NCBI GenBank assembly: GCA_018389105.1
Contig: JACATO010000120.1
Location: 434,001 to 498,000 of the forward strand
Length of the DNA stretch: 64,000 nt
DNA from: Nautilus pompilius
Taxonomy: Eukaryota; Mollusca; Cephalopoda; Nautilida; Nautilidae
Reading direction: 5' to 3'
Within the stretch, counting starts at the first letter, position 1, and the number at the start of each line of letters is the position of its first letter. A program made the position numbers and the translations under genes. The notes beneath the pieces are model-generated. The model saw nothing but the letters and a program-made list of their open reading frames with translations, did no database searches and was not told the origin of the DNA. Positions 28,001 to 54,240 of this stretch are shown here, one piece after another.

Positions 28001-29011
28001 AACTAAAAAATGTTAACAAGTTTTGCAGATACTCTATACATATTTTTATTATAACCACCCCACCCCCACAAAAAAAATTACTCACTGTGTTTCCTTGTTT
28101 GATGATGAATTTTGAAGGTGACATTGTAATTGTAGCTGGTTTGGCAGAAGTACTCACTGCAGAGCTATTTGTAGACAATGCTGCACGTTCTGCAACATTC
28201 ACTGTCCTTGTAACCATGGTAACTACAGATGACGCAGGTACTGTCCTTTGAGGAGATTTTGTAATGGAAACTGGTATCATGGTAATTTTGGTTGGAGTCT
28301 TTGCTGGAGATATTGGTAGTTTATTTACAGGCATTCCAGACTTTGTTGGCGTTCCCATTATTGATGTGACTGACTTGTTGGGTGAAGCTATCCCATGTGC
28401 AGAAATGGTAATTTTTGATGGAGTCTGGGAAGTGTGCGGTAAGATGTTGACTCCAGGTGACAAGGTTACAACCTGACCCTGGACCTGATTTAAATGAACA
28501 GGTATTGCCTGTGGCTGATTATTTGAAGAGTTTTTGCTAGTGATGATGACTTTAGTAACCACCGGAGGAACAGGCGTGCTGTTAACCAGTGAACGTTTGA
28601 CCGTTGAAGTCTTAACCAACTCCACTGAGCTATCTTGTGAATTAGTCTGAGAACAAACAAGAGAATCTGTAGAAGCTGTTGTAATAGTGGATGTGTCAGA
28701 TCCAATCTTGGATTGTATAGACTCAGCACTGGAACTGTCATAGTAGATCTGACTGTTACAACCACCATCATTACTGTTTTCGCTGATTTGAGACTGTGTA
28801 TTTGTTCCTTGAAGTCTTTCCAGTTCAGCCTGAAGTTTTTCAAATGCTCGGAGATCTTGTTGTGTTAGCTGGTCTAAATCCCTGAAATCTACAGAAGATC
28901 CTGTCTCCAAAGAATTGCTGTTAGAATGCAATGCATCAACATTTAAGTTTGCAACTTCCACAGAGTCCTGATCAGTAGTATTAATACCAATAACTATATC
29001 TTTATCACTGC
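7170..29011 (-). CDS. LIN54: LIN54, DREAM/MuvB complex DNA-binding subunit (split gene, 5' end missing)
   Basis: Ten coding exons join in phase: 29011-28086, 26345-26159, 23657-23524, 22768-22526, 16447-16320, 14425-14354, 12662-12517, 12178-12084, 11750-11551, 7422-7170. They give 793 residues plus an unresolved N-terminus (human LIN54 is about 750). LIN54 is the MuvB subunit that binds CHR promoter elements of cell-cycle genes, in DREAM with E2F4/p130 or with B-MYB. Visible landmarks are a Ser/Thr/Gln-rich N-terminal half with many S/T-P sites, the family block [13 protein letters not shown], and two tesmin/TSO1-like CXC motifs. CXC1 begins [18 protein letters not shown] and CXC2 contains [17 protein letters not shown]. 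The Tyr in each (KLYCDC, KNYCECY) matches the two human tyrosines known to enter the minor groove. The tail has [17 protein letters not shown] sequence. The gene lies head to head with COPS4. Identity is very secure; the start and the last few residues are not. Confidence 0.96.
8110..8868 (+). mobile_element. Tigger/pogo-type DNA transposon, 3' remnant
   Basis: Around 8300-8440 the plus strand reads as [19 protein letters not shown] and, after interruptions, [15 protein letters not shown]. This is the pattern of the C-terminal end of Tigger/jerky-type transposases. At 8800-8868 the sequence (tcatttcacctaacgtcgca ... cattaagcaaggactggc) resembles the 3' terminal repeat of Tigger elements. Stops and frameshifts make it a pseudogene. 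It lies in the LIN54 intron between the last two exons. The 5' part is missing or unrecognisable. Confidence 0.6.
9100..10245 (+). mobile_element. Decayed Tc1-like transposon
   Basis: The frame at 9956-10204 follows the Tc1 transposase C-terminal pattern. [17 protein letters not shown] aligns to the H-x-A-R-V-V-x-x-F-L segment after the second catalytic Asp. [11 protein letters not shown] corresponds to W-P-x-x-S-P-D-L-N-P-I-E-H-x-[17 protein letters not shown] matches the usual ending. Upstream to about 9100 only fragments remain, with stops. No terminal repeats were found, so the left edge is a guess. It lies in a LIN54 intron. Confidence 0.6.
11551..11750 (-). CDS. LIN54: LIN54 exon, end of CXC motif 2 and helical tail
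   Basis: It begins [20 protein letters not shown], then [20 protein letters not shown], nearly identical to human. It ends ...TATGE with two bases of the following Lys codon and a gtaatt donor. Confidence 0.97.
12084..12178 (-). CDS. LIN54: LIN54 exon, first half of CXC motif 2
   Basis: This 95-base exon encodes [20 protein letters not shown] plus a final Glu. It contains the second DNA-contacting tyrosine (NYCEC). Donor gtaaac follows a complete Glu codon. Confidence 0.97.
12517..12662 (-). CDS. LIN54: LIN54 exon, second half of CXC motif 1 and linker
   Basis: It encodes [16 protein letters not shown] and the linker [16 protein letters not shown], aligning closely with human. It contains the first DNA-contacting tyrosine (YCDC). 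The donor is gtaagc. Confidence 0.97.
13080..14090 (-). mobile_element. Decayed coding remnant, probably transposase-derived
   Basis: On the minus strand, stop-interrupted pieces look like old protein: [20 protein letters not shown] (resembling the G-W-L-x-x-W core of CENP-B-type HTH regions) and [20 protein letters not shown]. The frames shift several times. It lies in the LIN54 intron between the two CXC1 exons. The family is not settled. Confidence 0.35.
14354..14425 (-). CDS. LIN54: LIN54 exon, first half of CXC motif 1
   Basis: This 72-base exon encodes [17 protein letters not shown], the start of the first cysteine-rich zinc-binding CXC motif. Donor gtgagt splits the Leu codon; the next exon supplies its last base and continues YCDCFANG. 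Confidence 0.96.
16001..16040. repeat. (AT)n microsatellite
   Basis: About 20 uninterrupted AT dinucleotides in a LIN54 intron. Confidence 0.97.
16320..16447 (-). CDS. LIN54: LIN54 exon (polyglutamine start)
   Basis: The exon begins [10 protein letters not shown], directly continuing YVTQ from the previous exon as in human YVTQLQQ. It ends at a gtgtgt donor with two bases of a split codon. It holds a short CAG-type glutamine run. The donor is weaker than its neighbours, but the phase is exact. Confidence 0.88.
16960..17180 (+). repeat. tRNA-derived SINE copy
   Basis: A B-box-like segment (GGGCCCAAGTTCAATC, 16986-17001) is followed by a body and tail. The tail reads ACATCTAAACTTGAATAGTT then CTACTAGGATTTATCTGCC and CTAGCAGATAACCATGGC. 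The same body occurs in the same order at 43770-43990. Boundaries are approximate. Confidence 0.65.
18560..19700 (+). mobile_element. piggyBac/PGBD-type transposase pseudogene
   Basis: Order and content follow piggyBac transposases. A short acidic start leads into [20 protein letters not shown] near 18640-18705, matching the family F-x-x-P-x-x-x-F-x-x-x-A-x-x-T-N motif. Around 19255-19380 comes [20 protein letters not shown], then [18 protein letters not shown], matching the family W-x-D-x-x-x-V-x-x-L-S-T segment. Around 19440-19590 [10 protein letters not shown] and [20 protein letters not shown] match the GGVD..D and KWW..lF..lld.aivNA motifs. Several stops and frame changes show it is dead. 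The DDD core is partly lost. It sits in the 6-kb LIN54 intron. Confidence 0.72.
19795..19918 (-). repeat. tRNA-derived SINE head
   Basis: Read on the minus strand it has an A-box-like segment (GGTGGCTGAGTATGTAGTG, near 19908-19890) and a B-box-like segment (CCTAAGTTCAATTC, ending 19851) at tRNA-like spacing. The B-box region matches the copy at 16986. It follows the piggyBac remnant directly. Confidence 0.65.
22526..22768 (-). CDS. LIN54: LIN54 exon
   Basis: This 81-codon exon lies between acceptor cattttag and donor gttagt. It encodes [14 protein letters not shown], a Thr-rich linker, and a [14 protein letters not shown] ending that matches human GYAVLPAQYVTQ. Confidence 0.93.
23524..23657 (-). 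CDS. LIN54: LIN54 exon
   Basis: The exon runs from the acceptor tatttcag to the donor gtaaga, 134 bases with the codon split 1/2 at its 5' end. It encodes an Ala/Val/Thr/Ser-rich linker ending LPVQGNQP. Phase continuity with both neighbours supports it; the sequence itself is poorly conserved. Confidence 0.9.
26159..26345 (-). CDS. LIN54: LIN54 exon with the [13 protein letters not shown] block
   Basis: The exon begins after ttttctag with [10 protein letters not shown] and ends at gtaagc. It encodes 62 residues and one extra base. [20 protein letters not shown] is almost identical to the human LIN54 segment, the best conserved part of the protein outside the CXC region. Confidence 0.95.
28086..29011 (-). 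CDS. LIN54: LIN54 large N-terminal exon
   Basis: The acceptor follows a tract ending TTTTGCAG; the exon begins with GC, completing a codon from an upstream exon, and ends ...KQGNT before gtgagt. It encodes 308 residues. Near the start is an acidic stretch and a likely helix or coiled coil ([20 protein letters not shown]). After that comes a Ser/Thr/Pro-rich disordered part with repeated SP/TP sites, including TPSKITIS and [10 protein letters not shown], similar to the human SPLKSPNK region. No methionine occurs early in the exon, so translation must start in an exon further upstream. Confidence 0.93.
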
Positions 29012-32000
29012 CTGCAAAAGAAAATGTAGATAAAATAAATAAGCAAACCTTCATAATGCATAAGTAATTTTTAACTCAATTTATTTACATAGGCCACTAA
29101 GAATTTAGTTATGTGCAGCACAGTATACTAATGAGCTGCATTAGTATAAAAAACCTGCAACAAAAATGTAGACATATTCATTTAATACAGAATATTAAGT
29201 GCTACTTCAGACTTGAAGACTATTTTTAGAAAACATTTTATAAGTTTTAAACACTCGAGAAACATGTTACATACGTGTGTGTTTTAAGTCTCAACTTTAA
29301 TCATTTATACACATTATAGCTAAGTAAATATGTAATCTTTCATAATTTTAATTAAGATACAAAACAAAATTAATAGGACTTATAGCTCCTTTATAACAAA
29401 GTGTGCATATATATTTATAATGTTCCCTAACCTTTTAAAGAACGTAATCAAGAGTCCACTCATTAACAAACAATTTTTAACTAGCTAGCTTCTAGCATTG
29501 TCACTTGCCAGGGGGTGCCATTTAAGATAACTAAAAACAGTACACCAGTAATACTGAAGATGGGCAAAGTAAAAACTCTCCTTTTAACAGTGCATGGTCC
29601 AAAATTGTTAAGCCATTTTAAATCTTCATTAAAATCAGAAGGGTAGTTTATTTCTACAGTTATTTTTACGTAACCAGTATAAAGAGTTAATTAAATCTTT
29701 TTTAAAAAAGAGAAACAGTGGGTTTAGTATAAGTTGTCCCAGGTTAAATTCACAACAGGGTCATTCATCAGAGTTGATACTCCACACTAATTGTTATAGA
29801 TATTTATGCTGTATGTTAGTATAAACAATTTTTTACAATACTTAACAACAATAAACCATTATTTAAAACCACTGCTAATATTTAATATCTTAGGCATTAT
29901 AAAATTGTAGATTTTGAATGCTTATCATCATTTCAAATACAAAATGATCCAAGAGCTATCTGAAGCTAAAAGAACCCAGATTCATTCATTAAATTAACAG
30001 AAGTATTCTCACTCTGACAGATACAAAATTAAAGGCTTCCAGAAAGTAGTAAAATATACTTTAAAAAAATTAGTAGATATTGGTAATCTTTAAAGATTCA
30101 TCTATTTTAGACAAACTAATCAAGTTCACCAAATCTTGTTTGTATTAAAATTACTAAGACCAATGACAGATGTGTGAAATTTCTTCTGGACCTAAAAAGT
30201 GTATCTATTAGGTAAACAAAAGCAATCTCATTTAGTCACAGGTATAGACAAATAGTATCCTTCTGTGTTTTTAAAATAGTAGCTAAGACTTAGTTAAGCC
30301 ATAGGCGATGTAACCTGAATATAGGTCATAGTCAGAAGGTTGAAAAAAGGGGTAATCAACCTACAAACTGGAAAATATGCTGTTGCTTTTCCATCAACCA
30401 GAATCAGCAAAATAACCTCCAAAATGACACAGAATCAGTGCCATATTTCATGCTATTTAAGAAATGCACCAAAAAACTCTGACGTGTACAACCAATTTTA
30501 AATATTCTTATGCGCTTCTAATCTACAGAACTAATGACAATTCAAAAGTGGAATAAAGTATTCATGTATAGTGTCATCTGTATAAAGTCTCAGTTTTCTA
30601 AACTAAAATTGATATTAATCATTACATGGAACAGTGAAAAGATAACATTATAAGCCAATATTTGTTTATTTATTTATTGTACATTTAAAAAAAATGTTTC
30701 ATTAATCTAACTATTAAAGAAATAACATGAGCCATATCTAAATACTGATATGAAAACCAATTTAAAAATGTGATGGTTTAAATTAGTCTGCAGTGTTAGA
30801 TAATAAACATTAAATGACTACAAGAACCTTTTGATTCTAAATTACTATGTAACCAAGGAATTTTAAGTATTATGCTAAATGTTGATCAGTTAACTAAATG
30901 ATTAGTATATAATAACCAGATGAGTTTACTAATTTTATTCTAAAATGTTGAAAACCAATTTTAAAAAAGTATGAAAAACTTGCTAAGAATTAATGTATAA
31001 TAAAAACGTATATTCTAAATGTAACCACCAAGCCAGAAGCATTAAAGTGACAAATCTACAAGAACTATGTACAGATCCCTGCCAAAATAATCTCAATGAC
31101 AAGAATTTATTACAAATAGAACTAATACTAACAGAATGAAAGACTTGCTTTTGGTAGTAAGCATCTTGTGGTATATCTTCTCTTGATTACTATTTAGTAT
31201 ATCTGCCTCGTCAAATAAAGACTTCATTTCATTCACATTAACTGGACACAGACATTTTGATTAAAATTTCAATCAAGGTGCTCTTAAGCATGTTAATCTC
31301 TAAGCTCTGTGAAGCCCATGGAAGAGGCTAAAGCACCTGTCATCTCTTTCAGTCAATTGCTATTTGGCAGTGTCACTAACCCTAACCCTGAACATAGCTA
31401 AAAAGATTTTTTTAATGCTACAACCAAATATAACTACAAGAATATTATTTTAAATAATTATATTGCTAAATAAGAATAATTATCTTAATTCAGATAATCA
31501 ATCTGCATGTACATTAAAGGACAAAACTAGAAAAAGACCTTGAAATACCCACAAAAGGATAGTATCAACTGTTAGTGGTGATACTTGGCTATAGAAGTGG
31601 AAACTTAAAACCACAATTTGTTTGCTTCTACAACAAATGACAGCAAATAGGACAATGCATTACAACACTAACAAAACCTTTGTCATGCATCAGGAACAGA
31701 TTTTTCTAACAAGAGAGATCAGACATTGATTACAACAGGAACACTTCCAAGTGAGATTTATATCTCAAGGCAGTTTGTTGGTCTACTATTAACATCAATG
31801 CCAGTGATCAAATATTCAATGACAATAGTGTCCATCCTCAGCACAAAAACAGTGTGGCATTGTTTATAAAATAGCAATTATGAAATGCTTTGCTTATTTC
31901 AGACCCCTGAATTAGAATACTATGAGACTTGTTTGTTAGATGGTTTTTTTTTTTTTTAGTTTTCTGTTAGCCAATCAAATCTTTATCAGTCAAATGAAGC

Positions 32001-34550
32001 ATTGAAATAAGATTAACATTTTTTTTAAGTTGTTCATTAGTTTATTTTACCAATAAACTTTTGAATTTACACACCAGTTTATCTCACCAAAATTAAATGC
32101 ATTTCATAGGTCGCATGTTTTGGTTATTAAATTGATTCTCAGCCCTGTGAAAACTGCTAAATATTTCCTAATGACTAACATTCTGGAGAACTTTGTTCAT
32201 GCATAGACAGACAGAAAAAGGTATAATGATCTGCAAGAACTAAAAAGCAAATTTTTTTGTTTAACTTTCTTTAACTGATGAAGTCCAAACAAAATAGATA
32301 TTGCATGTGTGTAAACTATTGGTGTGCTGATCCACATATAAAGATTAGACTTGTGTACTACACATTTGATACTAAACTAACACAAACAATCATTACTGCA
32401 TTGCAGTAATTTGATAAATAGCCATTAAAGAGAGAAAGGCCAAATTAAAACCATAACACTTATTGACATTAAACAAAGCATGACAGGTACATAATTTTAA
32501 AAATGCCCATTTTAATTTTAAGTTCATTTAAGTAATTTTGTAATCATATCATATGTATTATTTCAATATAAAATATAGGTTTAGACTACATAAACAGCTT
32601 TCACAATTTCTGGGAAAGCATTTACTTTAAGAAATGATGATAAACATTTTTAACACTTAATTACTGCTCAAAAAAAAAAATTTACCTGTTATTAAATTCA
32701 CTTTACATAATAGTTAAATCTAGTTCTCTTTAATATATATTCAGCTTACAACTGTTCATGACTACAAATCTGACCAAGTGCAACAAAGTGTAACCACAAT
32801 CAATCAAGAAAAGCAAAATAAATAAATATAATTACAATTCTGGTACCTATTAAAATGTTGAAATGATCAGCATACTGCATAAAAAGTATCTTTCTAAGCC
32901 ATTACATTACAAGCTAGCCGTGAGATCTGATTTTGCTTCACTTACCTTAAGCCTGACAAAAAAGCAAAAACAAAAATTAATAAAGATTATAAACTTAAGC
33001 TTACTAGCATAAAAATTAAGGTTCTGCACATTGTTACATTTAAAAAATTATTTTTTTGTGAACTGTACTATTTAAAAAAATACAAAAACTCTATCATTAA
33101 AATACAGAATTATAGCAAACTTTCCCATTTGCAATTGTAAGATCAAAAGTGACACATTTACACTGCAGGCCTACTGAAATGTTGCCAACATAATGAGCCA
33201 TTTTGAACCCAGTAATCAAAAATCTGTGCATTGAACATGATGTGCAAAAAAAAAAAAAAAACACTAAAGTTTCAATCATTCTGAGGCATTTGTAATTGGA
33301 CAGCTATACTTGTTTTTTTAAATGTAAACTGTCCTTTGATTCAAATTAATGACAGAATACAGGAAACTTATGTCTATTTGTCACCCATTTACCATGTGTT
33401 GGATAGTTAAACAATGACCAACAGGAGCCAGGCCACAAACCAAACAAATATGACCCATATATGCAGTAGCAATTCACATCAACAGCTACTAAAACTAAAG
33501 AAATGAGAAACCCACAAGCATAATATTAGCACAATATGCATGAGAAGATGGCTGTACTAGTACCAGCTCTTACTATATTTACCAAAGAGATATGAAAAAA
33601 ATTTCCTGACAATTTCATAATTGTACATGACACTTTTGATAAAGAATTTTTTTAAAACAAGCTACCTCTCACCCCAACAGCTATTCAATCCTCTCATTCA
33701 TTTTCTTACTTTTAACTACCATTTAAAAATACCACATATGAACAACAGGCTACTGCTATATAAAAATGTAAATGTATTGGTAATTTTAATTGCTGCATTT
33801 ATGAAAATAAGAAAATAAACTGAACAATTTCATGATCTAAAATTTTCAGTTGTTTTTTTCCCCCAATGTGTGGTAACCGTACTCAAACAGTAAGCCTGAA
33901 ATTATAAAGCTGATAAAAATAATACTAATCAGATATAACACACCTGTTAACAAATGTTTTCAGGAAGCCACTGACAGAGTGGGAATTTGATGCTGACTTC
34001 TTGGGTCCAAGCAGATTCATCGATTGGAATCCATCTGCCCAGCATTTTCAATGAGTTTGGGTGGAGTCAAAGAGGAGAACAGGACCAACATTCTTAGATC
34101 AGACACTGCTACACAACAACATAACACTCGGACAGTGTATGAAAACTACTGAGGACAAATAACAACTGCCTATAGAATTTAGCTATTAAAAAAGGATTTT
34201 TTTTTTTAGATTTTATGCTTAAATACACATATCTTTAATTTCTCTAATCTGTGAGGATAATACACAAATTCTCTTTTCCCTTTCACAATTCAATATTTGC
34301 ACAGAATGTATAAGACACTCAGTCTGCAGAACAGAAACAATAGGGTATTTTCCTCACCAGGGTGTACTTTACTAAGAAACACGAGATCACTTTTTAAGGA
34401 AATTTAGTAAATCAGGCTGAAAGTTCGGTAACAGGCAGCGAACTTTATTTAGTTTTAAATAAACTGGAATCGCAATAGAATTTGACTTCACGGTAGACTG
34501 TTTTTTTTTAACCTCTGCATTTCAGGTGAAAGCCGCCTTCAGGTGGCCCC
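29012..34550. other. LIN54 5' region; initiator exon not located
   Basis: AT-rich sequence with no open frame resembling a LIN54 N-terminus. It should contain one or more 5' exons on the minus strand. One exon ending in phase fits at 32759-32750 (ATGAACAGTT before gtaagc), which would give M-N-S-C joined to S-D-K-D; the support is only phase and donor. A possible noncoding exon ends near 33945 before gtgtgt. Confidence 0.5.
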
Positions 34551-35540
34551 TGGACTGTCGTGGGCCCAGTGAACGAGCTGATAAGCGTGTAAACACAATG
34601 ATAAAGTTATACTCGGCGGTGTTTTCGAGGACGGCGCCATTTTGATGGAAAATGTACCGCGGTGCCGATTGTCAACCAGCCAGACAGACAAATGTCACGG
34701 ACACTGGGACGACGACCAGCGGGGGCCAGGCGTGGACGGCCGGCTCGCCGAAGGCAGCTGCGGACGGAGATATGAGCTGGTGCGGGTTCGCCGAGGTGTG
34801 GAAGCGCGACTGTGGAGGAAGATCAAGGACAAATAAGGATAACAGTACGAGCTCAAATGACGCGCCATTACCCAGGTGCAATGCAGGGAAATTTGAACTG
34901 CGAAATTCACCTCAAACCCAGACCTTAATTAGCGCTGTTCTCGGACAGAGACCGACATGCCGCTCCCCCCCGTTGCACGCATAAGAAGCAGTCCGAGCAC
35001 ATTTAATCGAGAAATGTCGGGAATGAAAACAATAACCGTGTTTTTAACTCGAAACCTTGGCTTATTTGCCATATTTTTATCGGGTTACGGCACAAAAACA
35101 CGCCTATAACTCCAGTTGCCATTGTCGCAATCCCGACCAGCGCAAAGCGATCGAGAAGCTCGATGCCTACGCCTTTCGAAAAACAAAGAGAAAACTCCGT
35201 GTAAAAGACCCGACGGGTGTATACTGACCTGTTCTCTCAGCAGGCATTCTGCATTTGTTCAAAATCACGCGCCCACCATTACCATCCCATAATAATCAAG
35301 ACAAGTTTATTTTCCGCGAAGTAACCATCGCCAGGAAGTTACCCTCAGCTTCTACCACCGGTAATATTTCTGTTAAAATTGCGTTCTTCGGTGAAAAATA
35401 ACACACTTCTGTTACAAAAAATCTAACAGTTGTTTTTACTGTAAACGAGCAGATTAATTATATTTCCCATATTGCTAAACAGGAGCGAGAGGGTTTGCTG
35501 CCCTTGGTTCCCCTGCTCACCGCTAGGCTGGCCGCGAGAA

Positions 35541-51191
<15,651 letters not shown>

Positions 51192-51685
51192 TTTTCTTCT
51201 TCTTCTTCCAATGACTGGTATAAAAACCATCTGTCACAAACTTGATTTGTCTTATGGAACATACAGACAGATATACAATATCACTGGCACAGTGTGGATG
51301 CCTGTTTTGCTAGTTTTCTGGCCTTGACAAATTTGCAGTTTGTCGTTACACAAGAGTATGTCTGCAGTCCTGTAAATAATAATGATTTATTTGTGGTATA
51401 TATTCTGTGTATGTAATAATACCAGAGCATTAAAATGCATTTATCATCACCTGTTGTTGTTGTCATAGTCAAGAAGGTTGTAGTACATGGATGAGTCTTA
51501 GTAGAATCCTTTCTAGAATGAAAATGTGCTTCTCAATTTGTTTTAAGGCAACCTGCCAATCTCCCAGCTTTTTAAAATTTTGAATATGCTCATTCACTGT
51601 CATTGCTCTTACCAAGCAGTTATAACCACCTTTTTTACTGCTGGTGTTCTTTGAAAATATTCAACAGAAATTCTACTATAGATTA

Positions 51686-51691
51686 AATAAA
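51686..51691 (+). terminator. Candidate COPS4 poly(A) signal
   Basis: AATAAA about 500 bases after the COPS4 stop. An ATTAAA near 51430 is an alternative. Confidence 0.45.
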
Positions 51692-51994
51692 ATTCTTTGC
51701 AATCAGATGAAGAAGATAAGCCACTAATCTGAAATGTGTTTTTTTAAATCTGTGACATTGCTTGTTGCAGAAAAAAAATATTGTATAGAACAATAGTTTG
51801 AAAAGAATTAGCGGAGCTAACTGTAATACATAGACAAACCAAACTTTTAAGATTTGTAAACTTATTGACCTACTAAATTTAAATACTAACTATTAGTTAG
51901 ATGAATAAATGTATTCGGAATCTAGTTATGGTATGGACATTGATTGTAAAGAGCAATTTCCCTGCCGGTAAACTGGTACCTCTGAAGTGTTCTT

Positions 51995-52300
51995 GTGACA
52001 GTTGTCAAACAACTTTTGAATTTTAGTTTATTAAAATTGCTAACTCTATTCTATAGTAACGGGAAGTGCAATCAGAACAATATGCAAGTTGGAAAATTTG
52101 TGCTTAGTTTTGCTTTAAAAGAAATTCAAGAATTCTGTATGGCTACAGCTGATGGGGTAGGTGATAAAATCAAAAGAAATATTTGTGACAAAGTTTGCAA
52201 AGCAATTCAAATGTTAGAGAAGATGTCTGTAAATAAATCAGTAGTTCTAGGGATTTTTTTGAGAGTCCTAATTATACAACTAGCTCCTGACATTGTCTGA
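51995..52300 (+). other. Unrecognised open frame in the COPS4-PRXL2A intergenic region
   Basis: A frame of 101 codons whose second half looks protein-like (DGVGDKIKRNICDKVCKAIQ, then MLEKMSVNKSVVLGIFLRVL). It has no recognised family and no obvious splice or promoter context. It may be a mobile-element relic. The rest of 51.7-53.6 kb shows nothing recognised; a second short frame at 53010-53216 is equally anonymous. Confidence 0.25.
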
Positions 52301-53499
52301 CTGAAAGAATTGGTGCATTGCCAATAGCCATTGCTGAAATTACACTCACTTTCTGCCTTTTATACACTGGATGTTCATCTGCAAAATGCTTTCATGAGAA
52401 CTCTGGAAAATGCTATATCTAGACAAAGAGGATACTCTAAAGTGCTATGTCGGCTTACTGAGATGTTTTGATTTTTTCCTTATTCCAGCTTAGGCTTGTA
52501 AGATTTTTGTTTGTTTTCTTTGTTAATTTTAATCTAAATAAGTATTACATTAGAATGAGATTATTTAAAAAACTTTAAACAGCCTCTTATATAATTATAC
52601 TCCAGTTCAACTGCTGATATGGGCTTTAGGGCATTTTCATGCTCACTAATGCTATTTCTTAAGTTTCTGCCATTTTCCTTTATAAACAAAAGTAATTTTT
52701 GCATGGAATTTAATTAATGGGGAAGGGTTTGTTCATAAGTGGTACAAAGCTTTATGGAAATTTCAGAGACCAGAAGTAGATTTTTTCTGATATAGTCTCA
52801 GGTACTCTGCTTCACCTTCACGAGTAATTTGAGGAAAGCTGTTTATTTCATCTAAACTGTTTAGTAATTTAGTGCTGTCCAGTACAGAAACAGCATCTAG
52901 CAATGCCTCAATGAGAGTTGGTCAGCACACGTGGCCTTGCCAGTTGATGTAGTTGGTAGGTAGTAGAGGACACGTTTACAATGGCCAGTAAGCAGCATCA
53001 ATACCTGAAGTGTACATCAGCAGAAACTGTAATTATACTTTCTTGATAGATAATTTTTTTACTTTGGAGCAGTTTGGTCCATGTAATAATTTTGAGGAAG
53101 GTGTGCTAATAACAAAGATGCAGCATTGTCGATTATTTCGAAGGTACAGATATTCTACTGATCTGATATCTGCTGACTTCAGCTTTCTCCAGAACTTAAT
53201 CTCACAGAATCAATGAAACCTTCAAACAATAAATATCTAGTACCATTTGCAACAGTAAAAAGTGAATGTAGCCCTGATATTTGATTAACAATCAAACTTT
53301 TAAAATGAAATTTAATTCAGTTTTTAATTAATTTTTTATAATGTATTTAATTTTTTTTTTTTATTTATTTTAGTTTTGACTTAAAATGGAAAATGCGCGC
53401 AGACTGACTGGTCCTTGCTTGGTGGGTGGAGGGAGCCAACTCTCTGGAGAGTTACTTCCCTTTTAGTTAAAAACAACAACAAACTTTTAGGCAGGTCCG

Positions 53500-54240
53500 G
53501 AAAACTTGGATATCGCGAAAATCCTGGATATTTTTTTGGTGTAGCAGGGACGGCGAGACTGAAAGAAGGAACGAGCTTTCTGTAGGTGATTAACCATGCT
53601 GCGAAGTATTGGGCGCGGGGGTTAGGGTACGCGTTTGTTGTATTTTGAGCTGAGGATGTGGTCTACGAACCGGTCAGTTCCGGATTGTCACTCGTTCAAA
53701 ATGGCGGCTTCGTCCTGATGCCAGATCGTGGGGAGTAAAACAGCAGGTGGTTCACTTCTTTTTCTAGGCCCTCATTTCCTTCTAGAGTGGCTACATTTAG
53801 TCCAACTTGTACCCGATTCTACGGTACCACAGAAAAGTTTACGGCTGAGCGTTCCGCCAAGGACGACAGACCCCCTTCCCCTCCTGCTGGCTGCTGGGTG
53901 GTTGAGGATACCCCTGCTGAGTTCGGGCTGGTTGAGGAGATCCCTGATGAGTTCGGGCTGGTTGAGGAGATCCCTGATGACTGCTGGCTTGCTGACCAGA
54001 TCTGGCTGGGAAGACCCCCCCTCCCCCTCCCCCTCCTGCTGAGGAGACCCCCCCCCTGAGGAGACCCCCCCTCCCCCTCCCCCTCCTGATGACTGGTTTG
54101 TTGATGAGTCGGCTGCTAACTCCGACTTCTTCGGCTGCTGACTGCTGCCCCTTCCAGTACGGAATATTTAACCAGCTTTGTTGTGTGCGCGCCAAAACGA
54201 GGAACGCGGCTGCAGGTGTTCACAGTCTTGTACAAATGTA
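53500..54240 (+). promoter_or_regulatory. Probable promoter and 5' UTR region of the PRXL2A/SELENOU gene
   Basis: A local rise in G+C and CG dinucleotides contains a perfect YY1-type element CAAAATGGCGGC at 53697-53708, an element often found just downstream of transcription starts. A gtaaga donor after 54236 could end a noncoding exon. The first recognised coding exon begins at 56116. The open frames across 53727-54195 overlap on both strands and coincide with internal repeats, so I do not call them genes. Confidence 0.55.
53918..54090 (+). repeat. Local tandem repeats: 30-bp unit and C/T-rich arrays
   Basis: A 30-bp unit (GAGTTCGGGCTGGTTGAGGA + GATCCCTGAT) occurs twice in tandem from about 53919, with a partial copy just before. 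It is followed by two copies of a polypyrimidine block (CCCCCCCTCCCCCTCCCCCT type) near 54016-54090. Confidence 0.8.

Noticed and set aside
34522..34638. Minus-strand ATG at the YY1-like site (MAPSSKTPP...) as the LIN54 start
   Set aside because: The frame ends after about 33 codons, shows no resemblance to LIN54, and no in-phase donor was seen.
34642..34984. Overlapping open frames on both strands in the LIN54/COPS4 promoter
   Set aside because: They arise from high G+C content, overlap each other on both strands, and resemble no protein.
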